The notes below the pieces were generated by a model that was not told the DNA's origin, ran no database searches, and saw only the letters and a program-made list of their open reading frames with translations. A stretch of DNA of 64,000 nucleotides from Flavobacteriaceae bacterium LSUCC0859 (GTDB lineage: Bacteria; Bacteroidota; Bacteroidia; Flavobacteriales; Flavobacteriaceae): positions 220,862-284,861 of the forward strand of contig JAKOGP010000002.1 of NCBI GenBank assembly GCA_022239325.1, written 5' to 3'. The position numbers were made by a program, and so were the translations under genes. Positions 18,754 to 27,959 of this stretch are shown here, in pieces; positions within the stretch are counted from its first letter, which is position 1; each line of letters starts with the position of its first letter.

Positions 18754-19794
18754 TTATGGTCCTGGATTGGGATAGGTATTGTGCACTCCTTCAATTTCCT
18801 CTAAAACCTCTGCAGAAAGCTCTGTATATACACTATCTATATTTTCCTTTAACTGATCTAAACTGGTAGCGCCAATAATATTGGAGGTCACAAAGGGTCT
18901 GGAAGTAACAAAAGAAAGTGCCATTTCTGTAAGACTCAATCCGTGTTTGTTAGCAATAGCTGCATAGGCCTCAGTGGCTGGAATGTTTTGACCAACCGAA
19001 TATCGGTTGTAATTTGGGAATAAAGTCACCCGAGCATTGGCTGGTTTTTTACCTCCTAAATATTTCCCAGACAAGACGCCAAATCCCAAAGGAGAATAAG
19101 CCAATAGACCCATGTCTTCTCTCATAGAAACCTCAGCCATTCCAGACTCGTACAATCTATTAAGTAAACTATAGGGGTTTTGGCAGGTCACCATTCTAGG
19201 TAAAGAGGGGTCTTTTCTGTGTTCTTCTAAATATCTCATAGCGCCCCATGGATTTTCATTCGAAATACCTATTTGCCTAATTTTCCCTGCTTGGACAAAA
19301 CCTTTTAGAGTTTCTAAAATCTCATGAAAATTATCTTCCCAGGCTTCGTCTTTTTTATGAGTGTAACCTCGCTGTCCAAAGAAATTGGTATTGCGCTCTG
19401 GCCAGTGCAATTGGTAAAGGTCTAAATAATCTGTTTGCAAACGCTTTAGACTTCCCTCTAGAGCGGTATGTAAAGCTTCTTTGCTAAATCCGGTCTCCCT
19501 GATAAAAGCAGTAAAAGCAGCCTTGCCGGCAATCTTAGAAGCTAAAACTACTTGGTCTCTATTCTTTCGCTGGGCCAGCCAATTCCCAATAATGATTTCT
19601 GTATGTGCATAGCGCTCCGCAGCTGCAGGTACCGGATACAATTCTGCGGTATCGAAAAACTGAACCCCACGTTCCAAGGCATAGTCCATTTGGTCAAAGG
19701 CTTCCTGCTCTGTGTTTTGTCTGCCCCAGGTCATGGTGCCCAAACATATTTTACTCACTTTAATATCAGAATGGGGGATTTGCGTATACTTCAT
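18754..19794 (-). CDS. tas: NADP(H)-dependent aldo-keto reductase, Tas type
   Basis: 346-residue TIM-barrel aldo-keto reductase very similar in remembered sequence to E. coli Tas. The catalytic tetrad is visible: Asp and Tyr in FFDTAELYPVP (about 46-53), Lys in ASKIAGK (about 88) and His in LYQLHWPER (about 129). The IQNPYSLLN-equivalent (CQNPYSLLNR) and AYSPLGFGVLSGKYL blocks are typical of this subgroup. The physiological substrate of Tas is not well defined. It is convergent to radA and 38 bp downstream of xth; it may be transcribed with xth-glyS, but no terminator or promoter decides this. Confidence 0.88.
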   Translation of the reverse strand: MKYTQIPHSDIKVSKICLGTMTWGRQNTEQEAFDQMDYALERGVQFFDTAELYPVPAAAERYAHTEIIIGNWLAQRKNRDQVVLASKIAGKAAFTAFIRETGFSKEALHTALEGSLKRLQTDYLDLYQLHWPERNTNFFGQRGYTHKKDEAWEDNFHEILETLKGFVQAGKIRQIGISNENPWGAMRYLEEHRKDPSLPRMVTCQNPYSLLNRLYESGMAEVSMREDMGLLAYSPLGFGVLSGKYLGGKKPANARVTLFPNYNRYSVGQNIPATEAYAAIANKHGLSLTEMALSFVTSRPFVTSNIIGATSLDQLKENIDSVYTELSAEVLEEIEGVHNTYPNPGP

Positions 19795-19832
19795 GTCTAT
19801 GGGTAATTGGTCTGTTGCTGGGTTTTTTCTGC

Positions 19833-20594
19833 TTAAACAATTTCTACCGTAATGGGGCAGTGATCTGAATGGACCGCTGCCTGCAAGATTTGAGCCTTCT
19901 TTATTCGCTTTTCTAAGGGGGTGCTCACCAATGCGTAATCTAATCTCCAGCCTTTGTTATTCCCTCTGGCACCTGCTCTATAACTCCACCAGCTGTACTG
20001 ATCTGGAGATTTATTGAGATGTCTAAAACTATCTATAAAACCACTTCCCAAAAGCTCAGAAAGCCAGGCGCGCTCCTCAGGCAAAAAACCAGAAACTGTT
20101 TTATTTCTTACTGGGTCGTGAATGTCAATGGCTTGGTGACAAATATTATAGTCTCCGCAAATAACCAAATTGGGATCTGTTTTTCTGAGCTCCTTAGTGT
20201 ACTGCAGAAAATCATCCATATACTTAAATTTATAGTCCAAACGGTCTGTATTGGTGCCAGATGGCAAGTAAAGGCTCATGATAGAAAGGGATGGATACCG
20301 AACCAATAAGTTTCTCCCTTCATTATCCATATAGTCTATACCAGTTCCATAGACCACCTCCTCAGGCTTTTCTTTGCAGAGAATAGCCACTGAACTATAG
20401 CCCTTTTTTTGAGCAGAAAACCAATAGTGGTAGGGGTAGCCCGCCTCTTCAAAAAGGCTTAGGTCTAATTGTTCTTTATGTGCTTTGGTTTCTTGAAGGC
20501 ATATAACATCTGGCTTGGCCGCTACCAACCAGTCTAGAAAACCTTTTTTTATGGCTGCCCTTATGCCATTTACATTGTAAGAAGCTATCTTCAT
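19833..20594 (-). CDS. xth: Exodeoxyribonuclease III (AP endonuclease)
   Basis: 253-residue exonuclease III/ExoA family enzyme for base-excision repair. The metal-dependent endonuclease/exonuclease/phosphatase fold is marked by MKIASYNVNGIRAA (Asn), CLQETKA (metal-binding Glu about 36), the LPSGTN loop, GDYNI (catalytic Asp/Asn) and the C-terminal SDHCPI (catalytic Asp-His). No signal peptide, unlike the secreted relative at 32161. It starts 4 bp after the glyS stop codon and is probably cotranscribed with it. Confidence 0.93.
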   Translation of the reverse strand: MKIASYNVNGIRAAIKKGFLDWLVAAKPDVICLQETKAHKEQLDLSLFEEAGYPYHYWFSAQKKGYSSVAILCKEKPEEVVYGTGIDYMDNEGRNLLVRYPSLSIMSLYLPSGTNTDRLDYKFKYMDDFLQYTKELRKTDPNLVICGDYNICHQAIDIHDPVRNKTVSGFLPEERAWLSELLGSGFIDSFRHLNKSPDQYSWWSYRAGARGNNKGWRLDYALVSTPLEKRIKKAQILQAAVHSDHCPITVEIV

Positions 20595-20598
20595 GGAG

Positions 20599-22143
20599 CT
20601 ATTTCATTTTTTGAAGCCAGTGCTTCACATTCACAGCCCGGTCTATAATTTGAGAAAGTTCTGAAATAGCCACCCGCTCCTGAGCCATGGTGTCTCTGTG
20701 TCTTATGGTTACCGTCTGGTCTTCTTTAGTTTGGTGATCTACCGTAATACAAAAAGGAGTTCCAAGGGCGTCTTGCCTTCTATAACGCCTACCTACAGCG
20801 TCTTTCTCGTCATAAGAAACGGCAAAATCCCATTGGAGTTCTTCAAAAATAGACTGAGCCAATTCAGAGAGTCCGTCCTTTTTAACCAGTGGTAAAATAG
20901 CCGCCTTCGTAGGGGCTAGTACAGCGGGTAATTTTAAAACCGTTCTTGTAGAGCCATTTTCCAAAGTCTCTTCTTCAAGGGCTTTAGAGAAAATCGCCAA
21001 GAACATACGATCTACCCCAATAGAGGTTTCTACCACATAAGGCACATAAGATTCGTTGAGCTCAGGGTCAAAAAATTGAAGCTTTTTACCAGAGTACTTT
21101 TCGTGGCTACTCAAATCAAAGTCTGTCCTAGAATGTATGCCCTCCAATTCTTTAAATCCAAAAGGGAATTTAAATTCAATATCTGCTGCTGCGTCTGCGT
21201 AATGCGCTAATTTATCGTGATCGTGAAAACGGTAGTTATCTGGAGAAAAACCTAGTGAATAGTGCCACTTCATTCGCGTTTCTTTCCATTTTTCATACCA
21301 TTCTTTTTGGGTGCCTGGACGTACAAAAAATTGTAATTCCATCTGTTCAAATTCTCGCTGGCGAAAAATAAACTGCCTAGCTACAATTTCATTTCTAAAA
21401 GCTTTCCCTATTTGAGCAATACCAAAGGGAATTTTCATGCGACCTGTTTTCTGAACATTGAGAAAGTTTACAAAAATCCCTTGAGCAGTCTCTGGTCTCA
21501 AATACAGATCCATAGCCGTGTCTGCACTTGCACCAATCTTGGTGCCAAACATTAGATTGAATTGCTTTACGTCTGTCCAATTGGCAGAACCAGATATAGG
21601 ACATACAATACCCAACTCCTCTATGAGTGACTTTACCCCCTGCAGGTCTTCTGCAGTGAGTGCATCGCCCATACGGGCTAAAATATTTTTAGAACTAGCA
21701 ACATAACCAGCTACTCTTTCATTTGTGGCCTTATACTGTTCTGGGTCAAAGGCATCTCCAAAACGCTTGGCTGCTTTGGCCAACTCCTTTTCTATTTTGG
21801 CCTCTATTTTGGCCACGTGGTCTTCTATGAGAACGTCTGCCCTATAGCGTTTTTTAGAGTCTTTATTATCTATCAGGGGGTCATTAAAAGCGTCAATATG
21901 GCCAGAGGCTTTCCAGATGGTAGGGTGCATAAAAATAGCAGAGTCTATACCTACAATATGGTTATTCATTTGGACCATGGCGCGCCACCAATAATCTTTA
22001 ATGTTGTTCTTTAATGCCACCCCTTGTTGGGCGTAATCGTACACGGCGCTTAAGCCGTCGTAAATCTCAGAGGATTGAAATACAAAACCGTATTCCTTAG
22101 CGTGAGAAATTACCCTTTTAAAATCATCTTCTTGTATTGCCAT
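20599..22143 (-). CDS. glyS: Glycyl-tRNA synthetase, single-chain homodimeric type
   Basis: 514-residue class II synthetase of the alpha2 type (as in Thermus and eukaryotes), not the alpha2-beta2 enterobacterial form. The N terminus has HAKEYGFVFQSSEIYDGL and YDYAQQG; motif 2 lies in FRNEIVARQFIFRQREFEQ (read in parts), motif 3 in ETSIGVDRMFLA, and a C-terminal anticodon-binding domain follows. The start at 22143 keeps the conserved N terminus. A -7 box ends just 4 nt upstream, so the mRNA may be leaderless. It heads glyS-xth. Confidence 0.96.
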   Translation of the reverse strand: MAIQEDDFKRVISHAKEYGFVFQSSEIYDGLSAVYDYAQQGVALKNNIKDYWWRAMVQMNNHIVGIDSAIFMHPTIWKASGHIDAFNDPLIDNKDSKKRYRADVLIEDHVAKIEAKIEKELAKAAKRFGDAFDPEQYKATNERVAGYVASSKNILARMGDALTAEDLQGVKSLIEELGIVCPISGSANWTDVKQFNLMFGTKIGASADTAMDLYLRPETAQGIFVNFLNVQKTGRMKIPFGIAQIGKAFRNEIVARQFIFRQREFEQMELQFFVRPGTQKEWYEKWKETRMKWHYSLGFSPDNYRFHDHDKLAHYADAAADIEFKFPFGFKELEGIHSRTDFDLSSHEKYSGKKLQFFDPELNESYVPYVVETSIGVDRMFLAIFSKALEEETLENGSTRTVLKLPAVLAPTKAAILPLVKKDGLSELAQSIFEELQWDFAVSYDEKDAVGRRYRRQDALGTPFCITVDHQTKEDQTVTIRHRDTMAQERVAISELSQIIDRAVNVKHWLQKMK

Positions 22144-22147
22144 GCCA

Positions 22148-22169
22148 CAAAAATAGCATAATGATGCTA
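22148..22169 (-). promoter_or_regulatory. glyS -7 box abutting an inverted repeat
   Basis: Minus-strand TATTTTTG (22155-22148) matches TAnnTTTG and ends 4 nt before the glyS ATG. A perfect inverted repeat TAGCAT-AATG-ATGCTA (22154-22169) overlaps its upstream edge and could be an operator. No T-box leader is present. Confidence 0.4.
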
Positions 22170-22308
22170 ATAATTAATGCTTGTAATCATAGAATATTGT
22201 TAGATATTTTTCAAAAAAGGGGAGCTATAAAAGCGATAAAAATAAAATCCTTAACTTGACATATACCCCAGATCTTCTCCCTGAGCTAACTGTGTAAATA
22301 GAGATTAA

Positions 22309-23019
22309 ATGAGTTCTATTCCCGCTAGATGGAGAGATTATCTTCAATTCGTTTTTAACCCGCTCTTGCCTAAGATTTGCTTTGGCTGTGAAGAATTACT
22401 AGTTCCTGGAGAGGCGCAGTTGTGTGTTTTTTGCCGTCATGAATTGCCATTGACCCATTTTTCTTTTGGAAAGGAAAACAAAATGGACCAGGCTTTGTAC
22501 GGTCGCTTTCGATTTGAAAAAGCATCGGCATTGTTTTATTACCACAAAACCGGAGCGCTAAAGCAATGTTTCCAATATTTAAAATACAGAAAGCAAGAGC
22601 AAATTAGCACCCTACTGGGGCAGTGGCATGCACAGATTTTAAGCCGGGACCCGGACCTACCACATTTAGATTATATTGTTCCGGTGCCCATTCATCCTAA
22701 GAAAAAACAAATAAGGGGCTACAACCAGCTTAGCGCCTATGGAAAAGCATTGGAAGCAGCCCTTGGGGTTCCATTTTCAGAAAATGTACTGAGAAAAACA
22801 GCCAATACCAAAACCCAAACTTCGAAAAATAGAGGAGGTAGGCAAGACAGTAGTAGCAGTTTATACATCCTGCCACAGCCGGATAAAATGGCTTTTAAAA
22901 ACATCCTTCTCATAGACGACATCATGACCACTGGGGCTACTTTGAGCCAATGTGCTGCTGCCTTTAAAGACTCTGAGGGGCATAAATTATATGTGTTGTG
23001 TATGGCAGTGGTAGCTTAA
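22309..23019 (+). CDS. comF: ComF-family phosphoribosyltransferase-like protein
   Basis: 236-residue ComF-type protein. The N-terminal zinc-ribbon-like segment holds Cys pairs (CFGCEELL and CVFCRHELP, about 24-48). The C-terminal PRTase fold shows the PVPIHPKKKQIRGYNQ segment and the PRPP loop LLIDDIMTTGATL (about 203-215). ComF proteins act in DNA uptake or its processing in competent bacteria and are widely conserved even where competence is unproven. Start at 22309 is the first ATG in frame with the conserved domain. Divergent from glyS; a lipoprotein gene starts 42 bp downstream. Confidence 0.88.
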   Translation: MSSIPARWRDYLQFVFNPLLPKICFGCEELLVPGEAQLCVFCRHELPLTHFSFGKENKMDQALYGRFRFEKASALFYYHKTGALKQCFQYLKYRKQEQISTLLGQWHAQILSRDPDLPHLDYIVPVPIHPKKKQIRGYNQLSAYGKALEAALGVPFSENVLRKTANTKTQTSKNRGGRQDSSSSLYILPQPDKMAFKNILLIDDIMTTGATLSQCAAAFKDSEGHKLYVLCMAVVA

Positions 23020-23060
23020 AAAAAAGTGTTTACTTTGTAGGTGTTAAGCACTTCATATTC

Positions 23061-24671
23061 ATGCGCAGAATTCCTTCCTTTCTTTTTATTTGTCTTTGTC
23101 TGTTGGCCTTAGTTCAATGTGCAAAAAGAGGCTCTCCTACTGGAGGGGAAAAAGATGAAACAGGGCCAGAGTTAGTCCGAGCCTATCCGGCCAACCTCTC
23201 TGTGCAATTTAAAGGCCAAAAATTTAAATTGCTCTTTGACGAATACGTTCAGCTTAAGGATGTTCAAAGCCAATTGGTGGTGTCTCCACCTTTAAAATAC
23301 ACCCCTGAGATATCCCCAACCAACAGGGCGAGCAAAATTTTGGAAATCACCCTCAAGGACACCCTACAGAACAACACCACCTACTCCTTTAATTTTGGGC
23401 AATCTATTGTAGACTTTAATGAAGGGAATCCCAATGATTTTTTAAGTTATGTAATGTCTACGGGAGATTTTATAGATTCATTAAAAATGAAGGGAACGGT
23501 AGACGACGCCTTTAATTCTCAGGCAGACCGTTATGTGAGTGTCATGTTATACCGGGTAGACAGTAGTTTTACAGACTCTGTAGTTTTTAAAAAGCCGCCC
23601 AATTATATTACCAATACCCTAGATAGTCTTGTTGTATTTAGCCTTGAGAATCTGAGTGCTGGGAAATATGCTATGATAGCACTTGGAGATAAAAACAACA
23701 ATACCTTGTTTGATCAGGGACAAGAAAAAATAGGGTTTTACGACCGTTTTATTGAAATTCCTAAAGATAGCTTTGTGGGAATAAGAATGTTTAAGGAGGT
23801 GCCTAATTATAGAGCAATGAAACCCAAACTAGAGGCGTCCAACAAAATCACCTTTGGTTATAGTGGTGTGGCAGAAGACATTTCTATTAGTACACTGTAC
23901 CCTTTGCCAGACAGTGTTAAAACTCGGGTACTCAAGGAACGCAACAAAGACAGTCTGAATTTTTGGTTTACCCCCTTTGGGGCAGACTCCATTCAATTTT
24001 TAGTGCAACATAAAACTTTAGATCTACGAGATACATTTACGGTTAAAACAAGAAACATTAAAGCAGACTCCCTGCAAATAGCACCTGAAAAAAGGGATAA
24101 CGTCCCGCTAAGTCATCCTTACTTTTTAGAGGTAAACACCCCATTGGAAAGTATTGATAATGACCAAATATTTATCACCAACAAAGACACCCTCTCCGTT
24201 CCGTTTGAGAGTTTTATAGACACTTTAGAAAACAAAATGGGCTTGCGTTTTAAGGTGGTTCCAGAGGAAACCTTTAGAATTCAGATGTTTCCAGGAGCCT
24301 TAAAAGACCTATTTAATAATGAGAATGACACCATATCTTATGCCCTTTCTACCAAGGCTCTCGAGGCCTACGGTACTTTAAAACTTAAATTGAAGTCTAC
24401 GAGCAGTAGTCCAATGATTGTACAATTGACCAATGAAAAGGAAGAAGTTTTAAGACAGCAAATAGGAAATGCTAACCAAGAATTTTACTTTGAGCATTTG
24501 AATCCCAGCAGCTATAAAATAAGGGTGATATATGACTTGAATGGCAACGGAAAATGGGATACGGGGAACTATCTCAAAAAACAGCAGGCAGAAATAGTGA
24601 GCTATTACCCAGAGATTTTGGACATCCGAGCCAACTGGGAGTTTGAAGAAACCTTTACACTGCCCAACTAA
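23061..24671 (+). CDS. Ig-like (Big_5-type) domain lipoprotein of unknown function
   Basis: 536-residue predicted lipoprotein. The start at 23061 gives a basic n-region, hydrophobic core and lipobox LVQC (Cys20); an earlier in-frame ATG at 22998 overlaps comF and is rejected. The N-terminal part has the PTGGEKDETGPELV...P and FDEYVQL blocks typical of flavobacterial Big_5-type Ig-like domains, followed by long beta-rich segments and a C-terminal prealbumin-like module with DLNGNGKWDTGNY. The related family is found on cell envelopes, but no function is known. TACTTTG at 23031-23037 is a possible short promoter box. Confidence 0.7.
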   Translation: MRRIPSFLFICLCLLALVQCAKRGSPTGGEKDETGPELVRAYPANLSVQFKGQKFKLLFDEYVQLKDVQSQLVVSPPLKYTPEISPTNRASKILEITLKDTLQNNTTYSFNFGQSIVDFNEGNPNDFLSYVMSTGDFIDSLKMKGTVDDAFNSQADRYVSVMLYRVDSSFTDSVVFKKPPNYITNTLDSLVVFSLENLSAGKYAMIALGDKNNNTLFDQGQEKIGFYDRFIEIPKDSFVGIRMFKEVPNYRAMKPKLEASNKITFGYSGVAEDISISTLYPLPDSVKTRVLKERNKDSLNFWFTPFGADSIQFLVQHKTLDLRDTFTVKTRNIKADSLQIAPEKRDNVPLSHPYFLEVNTPLESIDNDQIFITNKDTLSVPFESFIDTLENKMGLRFKVVPEETFRIQMFPGALKDLFNNENDTISYALSTKALEAYGTLKLKLKSTSSSPMIVQLTNEKEEVLRQQIGNANQEFYFEHLNPSSYKIRVIYDLNGNGKWDTGNYLKKQQAEIVSYYPEILDIRANWEFEETFTLPN

Positions 24672-24720
24672 TCTTAGCCATTCTTTTTAAAACCCTTTTT
24701 ATGTATTCTTTACAGGCTAA

Positions 24721-25515
24721 CTACAACGAATACTGAATGTTAAATTGGTCTGCGTCTTTAAGGAATGGAAACTTGTCTCTTTGTTTTTGAAGGTACTCTA
24801 AATTTAATTGCACCTGTAAAACACCAGACTTTTTACTAAAACACAGGACCTCTCCAAATGGATTATACACAGCGCTATGGCCTGGATAATGATGCCCGTT
24901 TGGGTCTTCTCCCACCCTATTTAATCCAAGACAGTAGGCCATGTTTTCAATGGCCCTGGCCTGGAGTAAGGTGTCCCAAGCGTGAATTCTAGGTGCTGGC
25001 CAATTGGCCACATAAAGTAAAAGGTCGTAGTCTACCGTATTTCTCGACCAAACAGGAAATCTGAGGTCATAACAGATTAGTGGGCATATCTTAAAACCCC
25101 GATAGTGTACTATTAGGTTGCGCTTTCCTTTTTCATATACCTCACTTTCCCCAGCCAAACTAAAGGTATGTCGCTTGTCATAAGACTCGTATGTACCGTC
25201 TGGAAACACAAAGAAAAGCCGATTGTAACAAGCCAAGTCTTCTTCAAAAATAGTACTCCCTACCACAGCAATCTGAAAAGACTGCGCCATCTCCATCATA
25301 AAATGGAGTGAGTCTCTACCAATAGATTGGGCTTTTTTCTTAAGGTCCATACTAAAACCAGTAGACCACATCTCTGGCAGTACCACTAGATCTGGCATTT
25401 GATCTTTATCTTTCAAAGCCGCTATTTGAGCTCCAAAAAATTCCATATTATCCTTGGGCCGTTCCCAAAAAAGAGGGAATTGTAGTAGCGATATTTTTAA
25501 GCGGCCATTTTCCAT
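24721..25515 (-). CDS. Omega-amidase-like nitrilase-superfamily hydrolase (YafV type)
   Basis: 264-residue carbon-nitrogen hydrolase. The catalytic triad is in place: Glu48 in VVLPEMW, Lys114 in YDKRHTF and Cys148 in LICYDLRFP. The WSTGFSM block and ending fit the omega-amidase/YafV branch, which hydrolyses 2-oxoglutaramate or 2-oxosuccinamate, products of glutamine transaminases and methionine salvage. Length is normal. It is convergent to the Ig-like lipoprotein gene and divergent from the histidine kinase. A one-mismatch promoter box (GATATTTG) lies about 90 bp upstream. Confidence 0.85.
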   Translation of the reverse strand: MENGRLKISLLQFPLFWERPKDNMEFFGAQIAALKDKDQMPDLVVLPEMWSTGFSMDLKKKAQSIGRDSLHFMMEMAQSFQIAVVGSTIFEEDLACYNRLFFVFPDGTYESYDKRHTFSLAGESEVYEKGKRNLIVHYRGFKICPLICYDLRFPVWSRNTVDYDLLLYVANWPAPRIHAWDTLLQARAIENMAYCLGLNRVGEDPNGHHYPGHSAVYNPFGEVLCFSKKSGVLQVQLNLEYLQKQRDKFPFLKDADQFNIQYSL

Positions 25516-25626
25516 AGGATCACATTAACTAGACTCTAAAATACACATTAAAACGCCACATAAAGCTAAGAAATACCTATATTTAAAATATTAAATATGT
25601 ATACAAATATCAATTAATAATTATTT

Positions 25627-25728
25627 TTTGTAAGTTTATTCTTACAAATTTATATCTTTGACCTAATTGCCGCTCGTGGCACTGCTTTCACTATTAAAAC
25701 ACAAGTGGTAAGTTTTTTCCTACTTTTG
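25627..25728 (+). promoter_or_regulatory. Histidine-kinase promoter region with inverted repeat
   Basis: Two exact plus-strand -7 boxes occur: TATCTTTG at 25653-25660 and TACTTTTG at 25721-25728, the latter 17 nt before the ATG. A perfect inverted repeat TTTGTAAG-N6-CTTACAAA (25627-25648) covers the expected -33 box and spacer of the first promoter, so it is a candidate operator. Confidence 0.45.
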
Positions 25729-25745
25729 CGTAAGATTCATATTCA

Positions 25746-27959
25746 ATGAAACAAAATTTAAATCTTCAAACCTTTATAAAAGAGTCTTTGATTAAAGATG
25801 ACCCTACAGCGGTGGTTACTCTAACTAATGAGCTTGAAATCATAAACTACTCCAATGCGTTTCTAGAGGAATTTAATATTGAAAAGTACGACCTAGAGGG
25901 TGAAAAATTACTGGATGTTCTCACAGAGCTACCCCAAGAAATTATTGGCTACCTATATGACGCTCTTCAAGGAAAGCCTTCCTCAAGTGAGGGAGAGCAA
26001 TTTGATATAAACAAAGGCATTCACCACTGGTATAAGTGGAAAATGAGCCCTTGGAAAAAAAATGAAAAAGAAATAGGAGGTGTAATTCTTGTAATAGAAG
26101 ATATTACCCTTAAGAAGCGAGAGGCAGAACTTTTGTTAGGAGCTTTGAGAGTAGCAAGGATTGGTGGCTGGGAATTAGACCTTCTTAAAAATAAAATTTA
26201 TTGGACAGATATCACTCGGGAAATTCACGAAACCCCGGCAGATTTTGAACCAGATTTAGCCTCTGGTATTAATTTCTACAAAGAAGGTTACTCCAGAGAC
26301 ACTATTTCTAAACTAGTAAATGACAGTATAAAAACAGGAGCTCCATGGGACGTAGAGCTCCAATTGGTTACTTATACTAACAAAGAAATATGGGTGCGAG
26401 CCAAGGGAGAAGCGCAGATTATCAATGGAGAATGCGTTAGGTTGTTTGGGACTTTTCAAGATATAGACCAGCAAAAAAAGAGAGATATTGCCTACAAAAA
26501 GGTGTCTGAACGACTGAGTGTAGCCAAAAATGCAGCTAAAATTGGCATTTGGGAATATCACATTAACGAAAATAGCCTCACCTGGGACCAAACCATGTAT
26601 GAGTTATATGAGATAGAGGAATCGAATTTCTCAGGGATTTACGAAGCATGGAAAGCCAGTGTGCACCCGGAAGACCAAGAACGTTTTCAAGAGGAGATAA
26701 ACCAGGCTATTGAGGGTAAAAAAGATTTTAATACCACCTTTAGAGTGGTTTGGCCCTCAGGGGAAGTACGTCACATAAGAGCTGCCTCTGTACTTCAAAA
26801 AAATTCTGCAGGAGATTCATATATCATGGTTGGGGCTAACTGGGATATTACAGAACTCATACGTACCAAGCTAAGCCTAGAGCGTAGCGAGGAATCTTTT
26901 CAAGGGGCCTTTCAAAATTCTGCGGTTGGTATGGCTATTGTTGGGCTTGACGGCAAATGGATAGACGTAAATGACACCATTTGTAATAGTCTGGGCTATA
27001 CCAAGAAAAAACTGCTGTCTCTGAGCTTTCAAGATATTACCCATCCAGAGGACCTTCACACAGATATGAGCCTACTCAAAGAGGTTGTAGATGGGTACAG
27101 AAACTCCTACACCATGGAAAAAAAATACTTTCATGCAAAGGGCCATTTGGTGTATGTTATTCTCACTGTTACAGCTGTAAAAGATATAGACGGCAATCTG
27201 CTTCATTTTATATCACAAATCGTTGATATTTCTTCCAGGATTATTGCAGAAGATAGGCTTAAAAAATTTCTTGCAATTACCAACCACCAAAATAAAAGTC
27301 TCTTAAATTTTGCGCATATCGTTTCTCATAATCTGAGGTCACATTCTAGTAATTTAAGCATGCTTTCTAATTTTCTTTTAGAGGAAAAAGAGGAAGCAGA
27401 GAAAAAAACCATAGAAAAACTAATTAGAGACTCTTCTAATAGCTTAAATGAAACCGTTCTTCACCTCAATGAGGTGGTCCAAGTAAAAACAACAGTGGTT
27501 GAAAACTTAGAATCTATTCCCTTAAAAGAAGTTTTATTACAAGTAAAAAATAGTATTAATGGGCTCATAGAAAAACACCAAGTTATTTGTACTATGGAAA
27601 TTCCAGACAAATTAAAGGTAAAGGCGGTAAGTGCCTATTTAGAATCTATCTTATTAAACCTATTCACAAATAGCATCAGATACAAGCACCCCGATAGAAC
27701 GCCAAAGCTTCATATAAAGGCTTATATGAGTGGTAACCAGAAAGTATTGTCCTTTTCTGATAACGGAATGGGTATAGATTTAAAAAAACATGAAAATAAA
27801 ATTTTTGGTATGTACAAAACCTTTCACAACCACCCCGAGGCTAAAGGAATTGGATTGTTTATCACCAAAAATCAGGTAGAAGCTATGAATGGCAGGATAG
27901 AAGTGGAGAGCGAGGTAGATAAAGGAACCACTTTTAAGGTGTATTTTAAAATAGATTAA
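25746..27959 (+). CDS. Soluble multi-PAS sensor histidine kinase
   Basis: 737-residue cytoplasmic sensor kinase with no transmembrane helix. Four PAS/PAC modules are readable (about 18-125, 133-245, 257-372, 381-500), with PAC-like endings such as GGVILVIEDIT, VRLFGTFQDID and YIMVGANWDIT. A dimerisation segment follows with phospho-acceptor His528 in HIVSHNLRSH. The ATPase domain has an N-box (LLNLFTNSIRYKHPDR), G1 DNGMGID and G2 KGIGLFITK. PAS ligands are unknown; no heme- or flavin-binding Cys could be assigned. It overlaps the response-regulator gene by one base (TAATG), which couples translation and makes the pair a likely cognate system. Confidence 0.9.
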   Translation: MKQNLNLQTFIKESLIKDDPTAVVTLTNELEIINYSNAFLEEFNIEKYDLEGEKLLDVLTELPQEIIGYLYDALQGKPSSSEGEQFDINKGIHHWYKWKMSPWKKNEKEIGGVILVIEDITLKKREAELLLGALRVARIGGWELDLLKNKIYWTDITREIHETPADFEPDLASGINFYKEGYSRDTISKLVNDSIKTGAPWDVELQLVTYTNKEIWVRAKGEAQIINGECVRLFGTFQDIDQQKKRDIAYKKVSERLSVAKNAAKIGIWEYHINENSLTWDQTMYELYEIEESNFSGIYEAWKASVHPEDQERFQEEINQAIEGKKDFNTTFRVVWPSGEVRHIRAASVLQKNSAGDSYIMVGANWDITELIRTKLSLERSEESFQGAFQNSAVGMAIVGLDGKWIDVNDTICNSLGYTKKKLLSLSFQDITHPEDLHTDMSLLKEVVDGYRNSYTMEKKYFHAKGHLVYVILTVTAVKDIDGNLLHFISQIVDISSRIIAEDRLKKFLAITNHQNKSLLNFAHIVSHNLRSHSSNLSMLSNFLLEEKEEAEKKTIEKLIRDSSNSLNETVLHLNEVVQVKTTVVENLESIPLKEVLLQVKNSINGLIEKHQVICTMEIPDKLKVKAVSAYLESILLNLFTNSIRYKHPDRTPKLHIKAYMSGNQKVLSFSDNGMGIDLKKHENKIFGMYKTFHNHPEAKGIGLFITKNQVEAMNGRIEVESEVDKGTTFKVYFKID

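Noticed and set aside
22256-22261. TTGACA, the E. coli -35 consensus, before comF
   Set aside because: Bacteroidota use TTTG/TAnnTTTG promoters, and no matching -7 or -10 box lies at the right distance.
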